Below, piece by piece: positions 40,676 through 52,047 of a stretch of 64,000 nt of DNA. Below the pieces are notes generated by a model. The model saw only the letters and a program-made list of their open reading frames with translations, was not told the DNA's origin and ran no database searches. The stretch comes from Mactra quadrangularis (taxonomy: Eukaryota; Mollusca; Bivalvia; Venerida; Mactridae). Made by a program: the position numbers and the translations under genes. Where the stretch lies: assembly GCA_025267735.1 (NCBI GenBank), contig CM046307.1, positions 38,865,231-38,929,230 on the forward strand. The letters are read 5' to 3'. Positions within the stretch are counted from its first letter, which is position 1. Each line of letters begins with the position of its first letter.

Positions 40676-43600
40676 GTAAGTCGTTATGATATGTTAACTG
40701 GTGTATTTAAAGGTACTATAGTTCACAGATTTAGTTAACAGTTTTCAATATTTTTAAAATACCATTCAGCGACTGTAATTGAGTCAAAACATTAAGTTTT
40801 AATATTTTAGGACAAACTGGCTTATAGATTGCAAGAAATATGTAATAAAAGACTCAAGAATGCACTAAAATTGTCTATACCGTGACATACGGAGTAGAAT
40901 TTTACAACTTGAAACACCATCATTTGTACTTGTATGTCGATTTGCACTAAAGTTGTCATTATCAAATCATTGATTTTCTGCCTAAAATGTTTTCTAACAA
41001 TCACCAAGTTTGATAGTTTCAGAAAAAGTTGATGTTTAAGTTGAAATCTGTGAATGAGTACATTTAACAATAATTATTGAATTTGTTTTAAAAGTCAACA
41101 AAATGAAACACTTTTAATGTTTTTCACTATTTACATAAACTTGTACATACGTACAGATTTCAGAGTTTCGGTGTTTCCAGAGTTAAAATAACAATACCAG
41201 CGAACAGTGGCGACATCAAATCAAAACTAGCAATTTTAATGGTGTTTCTATGAATGTATAAGAACTCTTTCATATCCAGTGATTTTTGCTTTAATTGGGA
41301 CCGATGTACTGCCTTTTCACTACGCGAAAGATAAATAGTCACAAAAATTATTTCCAGAAATTTAAAATCAGCAAGACTCATTCAGACACAACATGTAACT
41401 TTGCTGCTCTGTTTGTTTTGTTTTGTTCGTTGCTGGGCCAGAATGATCTTAAAATATTTTCACGAAAAGAATAAGGGACTTTAGTCAGTTATCTTTCCCT
41501 GATAAAATCTGAAGCAATCCAATTGGTAAATAGGTCCTTACAGTTGGAATCCTTGGATTTTATCATTGAATTCCTATGTAAGGATAACAAAATATTTCAA
41601 TTAATATCTTTCTTGTTAGTGAAAATATTAACAGAAGTGGTGAAATTTAGATAGTTCTGTATCCATAAAATAGGATAAAAACAAATCTGTTTCACCATGG
41701 TTACATTTACATGTATATCTATATTCCATTTTAGATAAAACCATCACAATAACAAACGAAGTTTGCAATAAAAAGTATGATATTACTGAGTACCAGACAA
41801 TATCTTTGGAATACAGCAAGCAAGGATTCCTTAAAGATAATTCTTCTAAATGCGTGCTAACCATCTTTACTACCAATCCTGAGGATGAAATTTGTGTCAA
41901 AACAAAATTTGATGGCAATTATATAGATAAATTACAAGCTAAGGTAGAATGTGAACAAACGTTGAGATTGTATCTAAATGGTGAAAGTGATTTTAACAAA
42001 TATAATGTAAGTTTGTACATGTTTTACACCGCTTTTCGGCACATTTCAGCCATATCGCTATGTTCGATCTCACAATCATTGGGGAGACTTACAATCTGAT
42101 TAAAACCCGATCTAAAATTTTCCGCTCGCCTAATCGCTAATTTAGATATGGCCTTTTTCAAACGAGGGTCACGTTCAGTTGACCTTTTCTCATCATAATT
42201 TATTAATGACGAAATTGTTATTATACGTAACTTGTTTACATCGCCTACGTCAAGCAATTTGAAATGAGCCGTCCAATCGCAGACTGTGAATAATACCGCT
42301 GTTAAATTAGAGTGAAAACCTTGGTCTAAAAATAGAAATTACGAAATCAAAATATGGTTAATAGTGTTTTCGTCTAGATGAAAGCTAAGCATTGATTGGT
42401 CGACACAAAGTTCATCTCGACATGACCTTACACGGAGACAGTAGAGATCCTGAACGACAATGCTCTACAAGAGAGATTGGAGATACGGAGATTGTATATA
42501 ACCAAGCCAGCTCTGAGTACATACATTGGCCAATATCTACATGACTTTATACAAATTTACGATGCAACTTAGTCGTAGAAAATATCTACCAAAGTCTTTT
42601 AGTGTTATTGAATTGGTTATTCATACGGTTGACTAAAAATTAAGATTCTGCTCAAAGAATTATACTACTTTCATCAATCGTGTCACGCTGGTCATGTATC
42701 CTTAGTTTATCAACATAGAATGCTATTGATGATAAGTATTGAGCTGGAAGTTAATTCATTTCGGTTTGAAATTATTTTACACCAGTCACCATAATATCTA
42801 TTTGTAGGTTCACACGATTTTCAAGGTGTAGACTGTTTTCAGTTCTTAATCTAAATCTATAGGTAAACCTCCTAATATGCATTGAGTACCAGGCCCCAGT
42901 TTCACGAAAAAACTCAACTTTGTGCTCAAACTCAATTTTAAGTTTTGATAATTATTTTTACTTATTTAATCTATGTTACAACAAAAGTAGTGTCATTAGA
43001 AACCCCAATAGATATTTAAAAGTCATGTCATATAAAGTAAAACTCACTTAAATGTTTGGACTATGTGTTATTCAATTGTATTGATTTGAGTCTGTTAATG
43101 AACTGTTGAGTTTAGATTCAATTGAAAATTGAGTTTGTAGCATTAAGTTTATAATAAAACCCATGATATTTTATGACAATACATTTTATATATCTACATT
43201 ATCATGATTACCTAATAACAATCATTCCAACTACATCGACATGCTATTAAGAGACAAAAACACTTTAGTTTGTTATTGAGTTCGTACTAAAGTTTTTTTG
43301 TGAAACTGGGGCCAGGTTTATATCTATCAACTATACTACATGTAGATGAACTTGCATTTTCGTACCCACATTCTAGATTGAGAATTTTGTTAACATCAAG
43401 AAGTGTTGTTGTTGTAGTAAAGTATGAACAACTTTTTGCCTTTATGATAATTATGGAGCAGTGGTCCAGTGGTAGGACGCGCGCTTAGGGATCGAGAGGT
43501 CCTGGGTTCGAGTCCCACCAGGGGCACTGCTAATTTCCTTAAGCAAGAAATTTACCTGCGATTGCTTCACTCCACCCAGGTGTAAATGGGTACCTGCGAG

Positions 43601-46600
43601 GGTGGTATAATTCCGCTGCGCCAATTTGTCGGCTGCACTAAAAAGCGGAGTAAAAAGACTCCCCAGGGAGATTGATAGATAGATACCAGTAGCCCAGTGA
43701 CCAGGGGTAATTGCTGTAAAGTCGGTGAACGTGCGTAAGCATGAAACTTAGACTATAAAATGTAATTACATTTTTTACATTTTTACATTTAATTATTTTC
43801 ATTATACAATAAATCGTTTAGTGGACTTTAGACGTTTACATTTAGAAGTTGGTATTGTGGATTGCATATTTTTGAATTAGCCTTAATTAACAGTTTTATT
43901 TTTACTGATGGACTAAACAATGATTGAAAGTCTAAGTTAACTTGTTCATGGAGTAGTTTACTGTCGCAACTTAGCTTTTCTGTTTTATTGCAGGGATATA
44001 CGTGCTCTGACTTTCAGTACAGACCTGTATGCTCTCCAAAACGTATTATTAATGCAGTTTATTGGGATACACTTTCCTATACCCTCTCTGATATCAACGT
44101 TGTTATTTACTGGAGAAATATTAAAGGTTTGTTGCATTACAAGTTTACATTCTTTGTTCGTTTTGTCATCACCTAAGACCAATAATTGTTTAGGTCGTAA
44201 CCTCATAGGTGACATTCGGTGTGTTTTTACCTTTTCAATTTTAAAAAATGCAGCTTTTAGCGTGCGTGTTGCTGTAATTGCTATATCCAATATATGATTA
44301 TAACATCTTGATGGGTCATGTTAGCTCTTGGGGCAGCAATGTTTCAATTTTGAAAAATATTCCTGGTTTAATTAGGTGTAATGATCTTCATGATATTTTG
44401 TACTTGTACATGTATTTGGTACCTAAGTGTAAAACTTATACATGTATACAAATGGACTGACTCGCTTTTAAGAACTCTTTCTGTCAGAACGCCAGGTGGT
44501 CATAATAGCGGAACTTTACTGTATTTCCATCAATATGGACTTAAAGTAATGATGGTCCACACGACTCTTGTTTTTGTTTTTGTTTCATTATTTCAGAAAC
44601 TAAGTTATTATCTACGCCATCAACAACTTCAAAAGTAGAAACTACACGTTCATATAATGGTGATATAGACGACTCATCTGGACAATACACTGTGAGTTTG
44701 GGCTTTACCCTTATTATAGTGCTGGTTGTTTGTACTTGCTGTGCATGTTGTTACTGTTGTTGTCTAAAATATCAGAAATTTCGACAACAAGGTATGTATA
44801 TTTCAATGTAATTTTTTGTTATGTCAATACATAAAAGCAAGAGTTTTCATTTGCCCGATTATTCACCTCATTTTATGGTCACGTGATCTACAGAAGGTAA
44901 AGGCACACTTTTTGTTGATATCATTTTTCATACAATAATTATGTAAAAAACCCAAGAAAGCATCAAACAACTGATCATTTTGTTTTGTACAAGATACAGT
45001 CAAACTTTGCCTAAGTTGTTTTGTACCGTCCATGTTTCTCTTAAAATAACATTACTTATAAAGAGCTTTGGTTTTCTTCACATGTAAGTTATCCGTAATT
45101 TGATGTCTTCAATATTGTATCTTATCCTAACGTCTTTTGACCCGGGTCAAAAGCTCAGTTGGTAGCGCCTCGGGATTTGGAATCTCGTGTCCCAAGGGGG
45201 TACGGGTTCGAATCCCACACAGGGAGGTTATACCCTTCTATGAATGTTTGATAATACATGTATTGTCAATTCTCCTCAATTGATAACCGATTATACTTTT
45301 ATTTCCTCATTTACTGAGAAGCATAAATTATGATATGATAGTATGGATAAGTTTCCGGCCTTGTGGAAGGGTTGGTGAGTTACGGTTATTGACAAGGGTC
45401 CAGGAAAGCTATGTTAGGTTTGCTGGACGCCGTGAAATGACCTAATTGTGTTGAAACGGCGTTAAACCCAGTTAAAAATTAATGCTGAGATAAATGGCTT
45501 TTCTGATTATATGTTTATTATTTCCGTTAAGGTACGCGTTTGTGACTAGTTTAATTCGCAACGGAAAACATTTTAACTGGCCTTAAATGATTTTCAGTTA
45601 TATACGATACATGTAGTTAATTAGGTGTAGCTATCTATTGTCCCTTGTACCATGTAGTTATTTGATAAAATGATATAATATGAACAAATCAAACGAAATA
45701 ATTTCACATGGGGGTGTTATGTATTGATCTATTGTTTCTATATTTTTATTTTAACAGGTCTATATCGAGTTCCAATTCCAGAACACAGGTATGCTCAACA
45801 AATGCGACAATTAAATAGTCAACCACCAGAACCGTCACGCCCACTTATTGAAGAGGAATCTAATAGCACTGATGCTCCGTCCTACAACTCAGTGGTGCAA
45901 ATGGATCGCTTAGCTGCACTGATCGTAAATGGTCGACAAAACTATTCGCCTACATTAAATACTCAAATAATTAATCACGAAAACTCTTCCAGACCCAATG
46001 AAAGAAGTCCATCGTCCGTAAATGAAAACTTACGCATACCTGAAAGTAAGTACAATATTGTTTTTGTAGGAGTTTGATATTTCTATGGCCATTCTCCCTC
46101 CTACCAATGATTTTTAATTATGTAGGGCAGTTGTCAGTCACTGACGAAAGTATGCGCTTAGTAGTTGGTTAACAGCTAAATCCAGAGATTTTGCCTTTCC
46201 AGGAGGAGTGAGTAGGTTGACTGCCCGCCGTTATATGACCTATACAATGTGTTGCTACGGCGTTAAACCCAACAAACAAACAAGCAATAGGGTTTGGAAT
46301 ATCCTGATTCATATCTTACTTGTATGTACGAGTATTTGAAATAGCTTGTACCATCGCTAATTGAGATTATAATTCAAATAATAAAATAATTATCATAGAT
46401 AGATTTTAGCCTATCTTAGCGTAAGAGCTATGGTGATTACCTTTGCTCGTCGTATGTCGTTTGTTGTATGCCGTCCATATTTTTCTAAACAGAGCATTGC
46501 TTACGAAGAGCTTTTGTTTTCATCACTTGTAAGTCATCTGTTATTATTAATACAATAATTATAAAAAAGCAATAAAGCATCAAACAAGTGATCATTTGTT

Positions 46601-48472
46601 TTTTACAAGAAACAGTCATACTGTGCCTAAGTTGTTTTGTACCGTCCATGTTTCTCTAAAATGAACATTACTTATAAAGAGCTTTGGTTTTCTTCACTTG
46701 TAAGTCATCCGTAATTTGATGTCTTCAATTTTGTATCTTATCTTAACGTCTTTTGACCCGGGTTGATAGCGCAGTTGGTAGCGCGTCGGGATTTGGAATC
46801 TCGTGTCCCAAAGGGGGTACGGGTTCGAATCCCACCCGGGGAGGTTATACCCTTCTATGAATATTTGATAATATTGTCAATTCTCCTCCATTGATAACCG
46901 ATTATACTTTTATTTTCTCCAATTACTGAAGAGCATTAATTATGATATGATAATATAGATAAGTTTCCGGCCTTGGGGATGGGTAGGTGAGTACCGGTTA
47001 TAGACAAGGGTCCAGGAAAGCTATGTTAGGTGCGCTGGACGCCGTGAAATGACCTTATTGTGTTGAAACGGCGTTAAACCCGGTAAAAAAAATATGCTTG
47101 GATAAATGGATGGCTTTTATGATTATATGTTTATTATTTCCGTTAAGTTACGCGTTTGTGACTAGTTTAATTCGCTACAGAAAACATATAAACTTGCCGT
47201 AAATGATTTTCAGTAAATATTCCTGATAGTTAATCAGGTGTAGCTATCTATTGTCCGTTGTACCTTGTAGTTATTTGATAAGATGATATTATATGAACAA
47301 ATCAACGAAATAATTTCACATGGGGGTGTTATGTATTGAACTATTGTTTCTCTAATTTTATTTTAACAGGTCGAGTTCCAATTCCAGAACACAGGTATGC
47401 TCAACAAATGCGACAATTAAATAGTCAACCACCAGAACCGTCATGCCCACTTATTGAAGAGGAATCTAATAGCGCTGATGCTCCGTCCTACGACTCAGTG
47501 ATGCAAAGAGATCGCTTAGCTGCACTGGTCATAAATGGTCGACAAAACAATTCGCCTACATTAAATACTCAAATAATTAATCACGAAAACTCTTCCAGTC
47601 CCAATGAAAGACGTCCATCGTCCGTAAATGAAAACTTACGCATTCCTGAAAGTAAGTACAATATTGTTTTCTATTTCAATGGCCATTCTCCCTCCTACCA
47701 ATGATTTTTAATTATGTAGGGCAGTTGGCAGTTATTGGCGAAAGTATGCGCTTAGTAGTTTGTTAACAGCTAAATCCAGAGATTTTGCCTTTCTAGGAGG
47801 AGTGAGTAGGTTGACTGCCCGCCGTTATATGACCTATACAATGTGTTGCTACGGCGTTAAACCCAACAAACAAACAAGCAATAGGGTTTGGAATATCCTG
47901 ATTCATATCTTACTTGTATATACGAGTATTTGAAATAGCTTGTACCATCGCTAATTGAGATTATAATTCAAATAATAAAATAATTATCATAGATAGATTT
48001 TAGCCTATCTTAGCTTAAGAGCTATGGTGATTACCTTTGCTCGTCGTATGTCGTTTGTTGTATGCCGTCCATATTTTTCTAAAAAGAGCATTGCTTACGA
48101 AGGGCTTTTGTTTTCATTACTTGTAAGTCATCTGTAATTTGATATCTTCTAATCTGTATCTTCTAACGTCTTACAGTTTTTCGAAACGTCACCAACTCGG
48201 AATGCATGGTGTAAGAACGTTTAATCGTCTTTCATATTTTTCTATTTCCTGGAAGCAGCACGTTTTGAAACCTTTCAATCTGGAGCTATTCGACATAGAA
48301 CTACATGAACTTAATTTTGTATTTGACTTCCAGCCTCGGTTTACGCTTTCAGATAGATTTATTTCTGTGTATTTCCATCACGCGTCAAACTACAAACTGT
48401 TATATATTTTACATTGCAGCGCCCCCACCAGACTATATGGCAGTTATTACTTATCAATATCCACGAATATGA
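40615..48472 (+). CDS. TM-3: type I membrane protein with duplicated tail exon
   Basis: Exons 40615-40675, 41735-42006, 43994-44126, 44597-44791, 45758-46045 (5a), 47370-47651 (5b), 48420-48472; all GT/AG. Using 5a alone gives 333 residues, both 5a and 5b 427. Both copies are phase 1-1, so either or both can be spliced in frame. Signal peptide MVLKFLRIIITLSLFRISFT, ectodomain closely similar to TM-2 (NPEDEICVKTKFDG, CEQTLRLYL), stalk with STPSTTSK, membrane segment SLGFTLIIVLVVCTCCACC.. with seven or more cysteines, tail with STDAPSYNSV. The last exon encodes TPPPDYMAVITYQYPRI: one PPxY (PPDY), and TYQY where TM-2 has PPPY. The gene is the most similar of the three to TM-2. Confidence 0.85.
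40708..41067. mobile_element. Copy of the TAAAGGTACT MITE in TM-3 intron 1
   Basis: TAAAGGTACTATAGTTCACAG at the left and CTGTGAATGAGTACATTTA at the right; starts only 33 bases after the donor of exon 1. Confidence 0.8.
41472..41655. mobile_element. Truncated, inverted copy of the TTAGGGACTTTAGTC MITE
   Basis: TAAGGGACTTTAGTCAGTTA, CTGATAAAATCTGAAGCAAT and GAAATATTGTTATCC-type inner sequence run opposite to 34014-34380. It is cut after CACTTCTGTTAATATTTTCAC-like sequence, about 80 bases before exon 2. Confidence 0.75.
41735..42006 (+). CDS. TM-3 exon 2, ectodomain
   Basis: Acceptor CCATTTTAG, donor TATAAT/GTAAGT. TITNEVCNKKYDITEY, SSKCVLTIFTTNPEDEIC and KVECEQTLRLYL keep the four TM-2 cysteines. 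Phase 1 in, 0 out. Confidence 0.9.
42893..43313. mobile_element. MITE, ends GGCCCCAGTTTCACGAAAAA
   Basis: GGCCCCAGTTTCACGAAAAA and TTTTTTTGTGAAACTGGGGCC are inverted; inside, CTCAA-type motifs pair with TTGAG ones. In TM-3 intron 2. Confidence 0.85.
43455..43720 (+). mobile_element. tRNA-derived SINE (family C)
   Basis: Head GCAGTGGTCCAGTGGTAGGA and CTGGGTTCGAGTCCCACCAG; body AAGCAAGAAATTTACCTGCG, GTAAATGGGTACCTGCGAGG, AATTCCGCTGCGCC. A second, decayed copy is at 63500-63690. Confidence 0.85.
43994..44126 (+). CDS. TM-3 exon 3, ectodomain
   Basis: Acceptor TTATTGCAG, donor AAAG/GTTTGT; 133 nt. GYTCSDFQYRPVCSPKRII and NAVYWDTLSYTLSDINVVIY. Confidence 0.9.
44597..44791 (+). CDS. TM-3 exon 4, stalk and membrane segment
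   Basis: Acceptor TTATTTCAG, donor CAACAAG/GTATGT. Stalk TPSTTSKVETTRSYNGD, membrane segment and CTCCACCYCCC juxtamembrane cysteines, then LKYQKFRQQ. Confidence 0.9.
45141..45478 (+). mobile_element. SINE family A inside the left duplication copy
   Basis: CCCGGGTCAAAAGCTCAGTT, GTACGGGTTCGAATCCCACAC, GTGGAAGGGTTGGTGAG and ACGGCGTTAAACCCAG. The partner in the right copy is 46757-47090. Confidence 0.85.
45758..46045 (+). CDS. TM-3 tail exon 5a
   Basis: Acceptor TTTTAACAG, donor CCTGAAA/GTAAGT; 288 nt, phase 1 on both sides. YRVPIPEHRYAQQMRQLN, STDAPSYNSVVQMD (YxxV), ENLRIPE. Confidence 0.88.
46085..46290 (+). mobile_element. SINE family B, left duplication copy
   Basis: GGCCATTCTCCCTCCTACCA, CAGTCACTGACGAAAGTATG, GCTACGGCGTTAAACCCAAC and a CAAACAAACAA end. 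The partner in the right copy is 47685-47880. Confidence 0.85.
46757..47090 (+). mobile_element. SINE family A inside the right duplication copy
   Basis: CCCGGGTTGATAGCGCAGTT and ACGGGTTCGAATCCCACCCG make this the best preserved head of the family; ends ACGGCGTTAAACCCGG plus A run. Confidence 0.85.
47370..47651 (+). CDS. TM-3 tail exon 5b (duplicate of 5a)
   Basis: Acceptor TTTTAACAG, donor CCTGAAA/GTAAGT; 282 nt, in frame, no stop. Against 5a: a 6-base loss near the start and about 12 substitutions, of which 11 change an amino acid. YDSV replaces YNSV, keeping a YxxV motif. Confidence 0.85.
47685..47880 (+). mobile_element. SINE family B, right duplication copy
   Basis: As 46085-46290, with CAGTTATTGGCGAAAGTATG in place of CAGTCACTGACGAAAG. 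Confidence 0.85.
48420..48472 (+). CDS. TM-3 last exon, one PPxY
   Basis: Acceptor TTACATTGCAG, TGA at 48470. PPPDYMAVITYQYPRI: the first PPxY is kept (PPDY), the second is changed to TYQY. The DNA still aligns with TM-2 throughout. Confidence 0.85.
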
Positions 48473-50017
48473 TGGTCTTTTTGAGATAAACCAATATGGT
48501 CAGTTGGTATACCGGTGTTTTGAAATATGCAACAACGTTATACAGATATGTGAGGGCAGGCAGTGCTGCTTTGCTGGGACTCGCGCTTCAATAACCAGTG
48601 TTTATCGTACAAACTTGTAAAATATATTGAGGAGATTGAAACAGACTTTAAACCAAGCTTAAACATTCATTATTATGTTTCAGTTGATTCTAAGGATATA
48701 ATGAACATGTTTGCTGTTCACAGTTCTGACCAGATATGGTTTTACGTATAAGGTGTCACGTTTAAATGCCGAATTGTCTTTCTGATAAGTCGTACAAGGT
48801 TCGAGGTCATGCTCTAAGACTTAATTATACAATGAAAAATTTGATGGCATGCTTAAATCAATTTATTTATAAGTACTAAGATGTGCAGTTGTTTACTATT
48901 GATGGCTATCTTAAACATATAATGACAGACTGAACTCGAATGATTAAGTTCATTCCAGATTTTTCGCACTCCAAGAACAATCAACGTGTGCTTGATATTA
49001 AGACAGGGCAAAACTGACTTTAAAACTTTATCAATGGATGAAAGTATTCATTAATCTGTGGGAAGTAAGAAGACATTAAAACGCAAATTATTTAACAAAT
49101 AACACACGGTCTTGCAGGCAATATGCAAGTTTACGGACTGGTTGGTCAGACTAAGGAAGGTATGTGGGCCGAAGCGCAGCTTAGGGCCATATAGCTTCCG
49201 AGATCTGAATCTGATGCCCGCAATGCCATGTGTTATTTGTTATATTACACCAAATTTAAATCTTTACACCACTCTTGTTGTTGTCATTTTTCTATAATGT
49301 GTTTTCAAATAATAATTTTATTCTTCAGTATGTCAAATATCTCAAATCCCAGTCTGACTTTCATTTTTAAGCGATGTAGCAAGATAACATGCTCTTTTTC
49401 ATATATTTAATTTTTGTTAAACGAAATAGCCATTTCGTCTGTTGTGTTGCCGTGAAATTGGCACATCATGAAAGTCGCGTTAAAAAAGAGCGAATGACGT
49501 CATAAACGGTCATTATAAGAAATATGGACTGGGTAGCCGGTCCATATGCGATTTATGATCTGAATGACGTCACATTAAATATAGGGGACGTTATGCAAAT
49601 GAGGTATAATATATGCAAATAAATAGATTGTAAGCAACAAAAGAGTATCTTTTTCAAGTAAATTTTGTTTACAGTAATAATTTTGATAATACCGCTTTCC
49701 GTAGTTCGTATCTTCTATACTATTAAATTTGCGAGTTTTCTGTTTTGTGGAAGAAACTGCGCAGCTTTGAATAAATCTTTTGTTTGTCGCTGGAGCACAT
49801 ATATACCGGCATATCAAGTTGACAATTCTTTTTTGACAAAGCCTCTTGATATTTGCAAAAACCGCCAAAAATCAACAAAAAATGGGTTTTTTGTGTCTAA
49901 AAATAGATAAAACTAAAAATAGACACGTCAAACCAAACTCCCCGCAGCGGTTATCTCCCTTTATCAAGTCAATAATTAAGTAGCAAAGCGTGACTTAAGC
50001 ACTGTAAGGAGTTTGCT

Positions 50018-50041
50018 AAAGCCCGTGCTTGCACGGGCTTT
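50018..50041. other. Perfect hairpin AAAGCCCGTGC-TT-GCACGGGCTTT
   Basis: An 11-bp perfect stem with a two-base loop, followed by CATCTAGTAG. Likely the terminal structure of a decayed mobile element that begins near 49895; no partner end could be fixed. Confidence 0.6.
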
Positions 50042-50346
50042 CATCTAGTAGTCGAGTAAATTTCCCTGAACAATAATTCATTGAATACATATACATGTAC
50101 ATATACAATTATCAGTAATTTTGGGACAGGAAGGTTACCCTGTCATAAAAGTGTACCGCCTTGCTATGCACAGCGTATTATACAATCACACCAGGGGTCA
50201 ATAAATACGATAGCGCACACTATAAAATTACGAAAAATCAATACTTAAAAAAATTCTAAATTTTTGGCAAAAAAGAGCAAAAGTGACCAAAACAACTTTA
50301 AGATATTTGAAAAATAAAATTTGTTACGGAAACTAGAAACATACCA

Positions 50347-51526
50347 GGGGCGGATCCAGGATTTTTTTACTAGGGTAGGTCTAAACTTTTTCCAAGGGGG
50401 GGTCGAAACTCTTTCTAGGGGGGGGACTTTCGAACCACAACCACATTATTCACTGGTTGCCGAATAACGCAGCATATTTTTCATATTCACATTTTAACCT
50501 ATTGTTAAACACAAGGGCGAGTGAAGCTTCATTGCATACTCTGAATCTGTCATTTGGAATGAAATACCCCTTATCATTCGTCTTGCAAACAGTCTTAACT
50601 CATTTAAAAACAGTACATTCAATGGAAAAAACAATACGTTTGAAATGTTCTTTGTCCACCTATAACTCATCTCATGCAAATTGCTCCTATTTGCCTTAAT
50701 GTTCTTTCTTTTTAGGTTACTTTACTCTTTATTTGATTTTCATATGTAAATGATGTTTTTCTCATGTCTTCTGCACAAACTAATCAATCTTTATACTCAA
50801 ATGTTTTTAAAACCACTCATTAATAAATTTATTCATTAGTAAATATTTTATATACTATTTAATTATGCTGATAGAGGCCCACATGGAAGATGGAATTTAT
50901 ATTAAAACGAAGATTTTTTTTTTTAAATTGCATGTGATAACATTGTAAACATATTTGTTTAGTTTATATGTCCTTAGGTATTGAACGCGAGTCACTTATG
51001 TTATTTATAATTGTTATCACCTTAATTTTTAATTAACAGTTTAAGGCATTTAAAGATGTGTCAGTATGTCATTATTAGATTTACTATGCTGATAGTACCT
51101 GTCTTCCGGTAGTTTATGGTCAAACTTCTAAGTAATTGTTTTAACTATCTAAATATTTATCAGCTAATGAAATTATTCATGGTTCAGTATATGCTATATA
51201 AGACCAATCACATTTTAGTTAAGAGAGAAAGAATCATTTGTTGACCTGTGTGTTATATGCTCTTTGTGACTCAGTACTCTAGTAAATATAGGTTTATTGC
51301 GAACTTTAATAACTTTGTGTAAACTGTTACTTTATGAATAATGGATTAAATTGTAAAATTACTGAACTACTTTGTGTGATCTATGAACCCTTACGTACAT
51401 TGAGAACGACTCACCGCAGCGTCGAAACGAACATGACGAGCGATAGAGATACTTTTTTTTATCGTCGTAATATTTATGCAAATGTGTAACCTCTTAAAAT
51501 AAAGTCCCCGCTAGATTCGCCTATGC
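50347..51526. mobile_element. 1.2 kb non-autonomous element, GGGGCGGATCCAGG ends
   Basis: Begins AGGGGCGGATCCAGGATTTT and ends CCCCGCTAGATTCGCCTATG, like 21923-22194 and 60541-60831, with a G-run cluster near 50393-50430. The long AT-rich centre has no recognisable protein. Confidence 0.6.
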
Positions 51527-51854
51527 ATACACCTTTCTCATGTCATTTGCACAAATTTCATTAAAGAACCATAAAAGCTTCATTTCCTAACTTATATCAG
51601 CATGGGTATTTCTTTTTCTTCTTATTTTATAGTAACTTGAGTAATCAAATAAACCTCAAAAGGGACCAAACTTTACAATTTTACAAAAAAAAAAAAACAA
51701 CAATCAAGTGAAAAAAGAAAGTTTGAACTTGTTTACATCATTTCCACAAAATTTATATCTTAAAAATAAAAGAGATATGACAATAGAATTACTTTTCTAT
51801 TGTAAATCAACTATCGACTTGAGATCATGTATGAGACTAAAAGTTGGACATGGG

Positions 51855-52047
51855 TTAACCAACTACTAGGCACATACTTTCGTCAGTGATTGACAACTCT
51901 CATACACGATTAAGAATCATTGAAAGGAGGAAGAATGGCCGTAGAAATAATTTCATGACCAAGCTCAACGAAAGTGTGCTCCGCCCGGGAGTCGAACCAA
52001 CGACCCCTTGATCAGTAGACATGCGTGCGACCAACTGAGGTGGGCAA
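51855..52047 (-). mobile_element. SINE family B, reversed, with head
   Basis: Complement of 38508-38795: GTTAACCAACTACTAGGCAC, TTTCGTCAGTGATTGACAAC, CCGCCCGGGAGTCGAACCAA. The far tail is missing. Confidence 0.8.

Larger units (their letters stand above)
44933..46545 (+). repeat. 1.6 kb tandem duplication, left copy
   Basis: Runs from the TACAATAATTATGT..GCATCAAACAACTGATCATTTT stretch to the start of the next copy. Contains SINE A (45141-45478), tail exon 5a and SINE B (46085-46290). Offset to the right copy is about 1612 bases. Confidence 0.9.
46546..48145 (+). repeat. 1.6 kb tandem duplication, right copy
   Basis: Same order as the left copy: SINE A, exon 5b, SINE B, then the TGCTCGTCGTATGTCGTTTG stretch. 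The copies differ by a few percent by eye. Confidence 0.9.

Noticed and set aside
46757..46850. tRNA gene (A box and B box present)
   Set aside because: The same head occurs with a common body and tail at several sites and with decayed pairing; it is a SINE head. The same holds for 4397, 36400, 38508, 43455 and 45141.
48139..48489. 116-codon plus-strand frame
   Set aside because: It crosses the acceptor and last exon of TM-3 in a different frame and shows no domain pattern.
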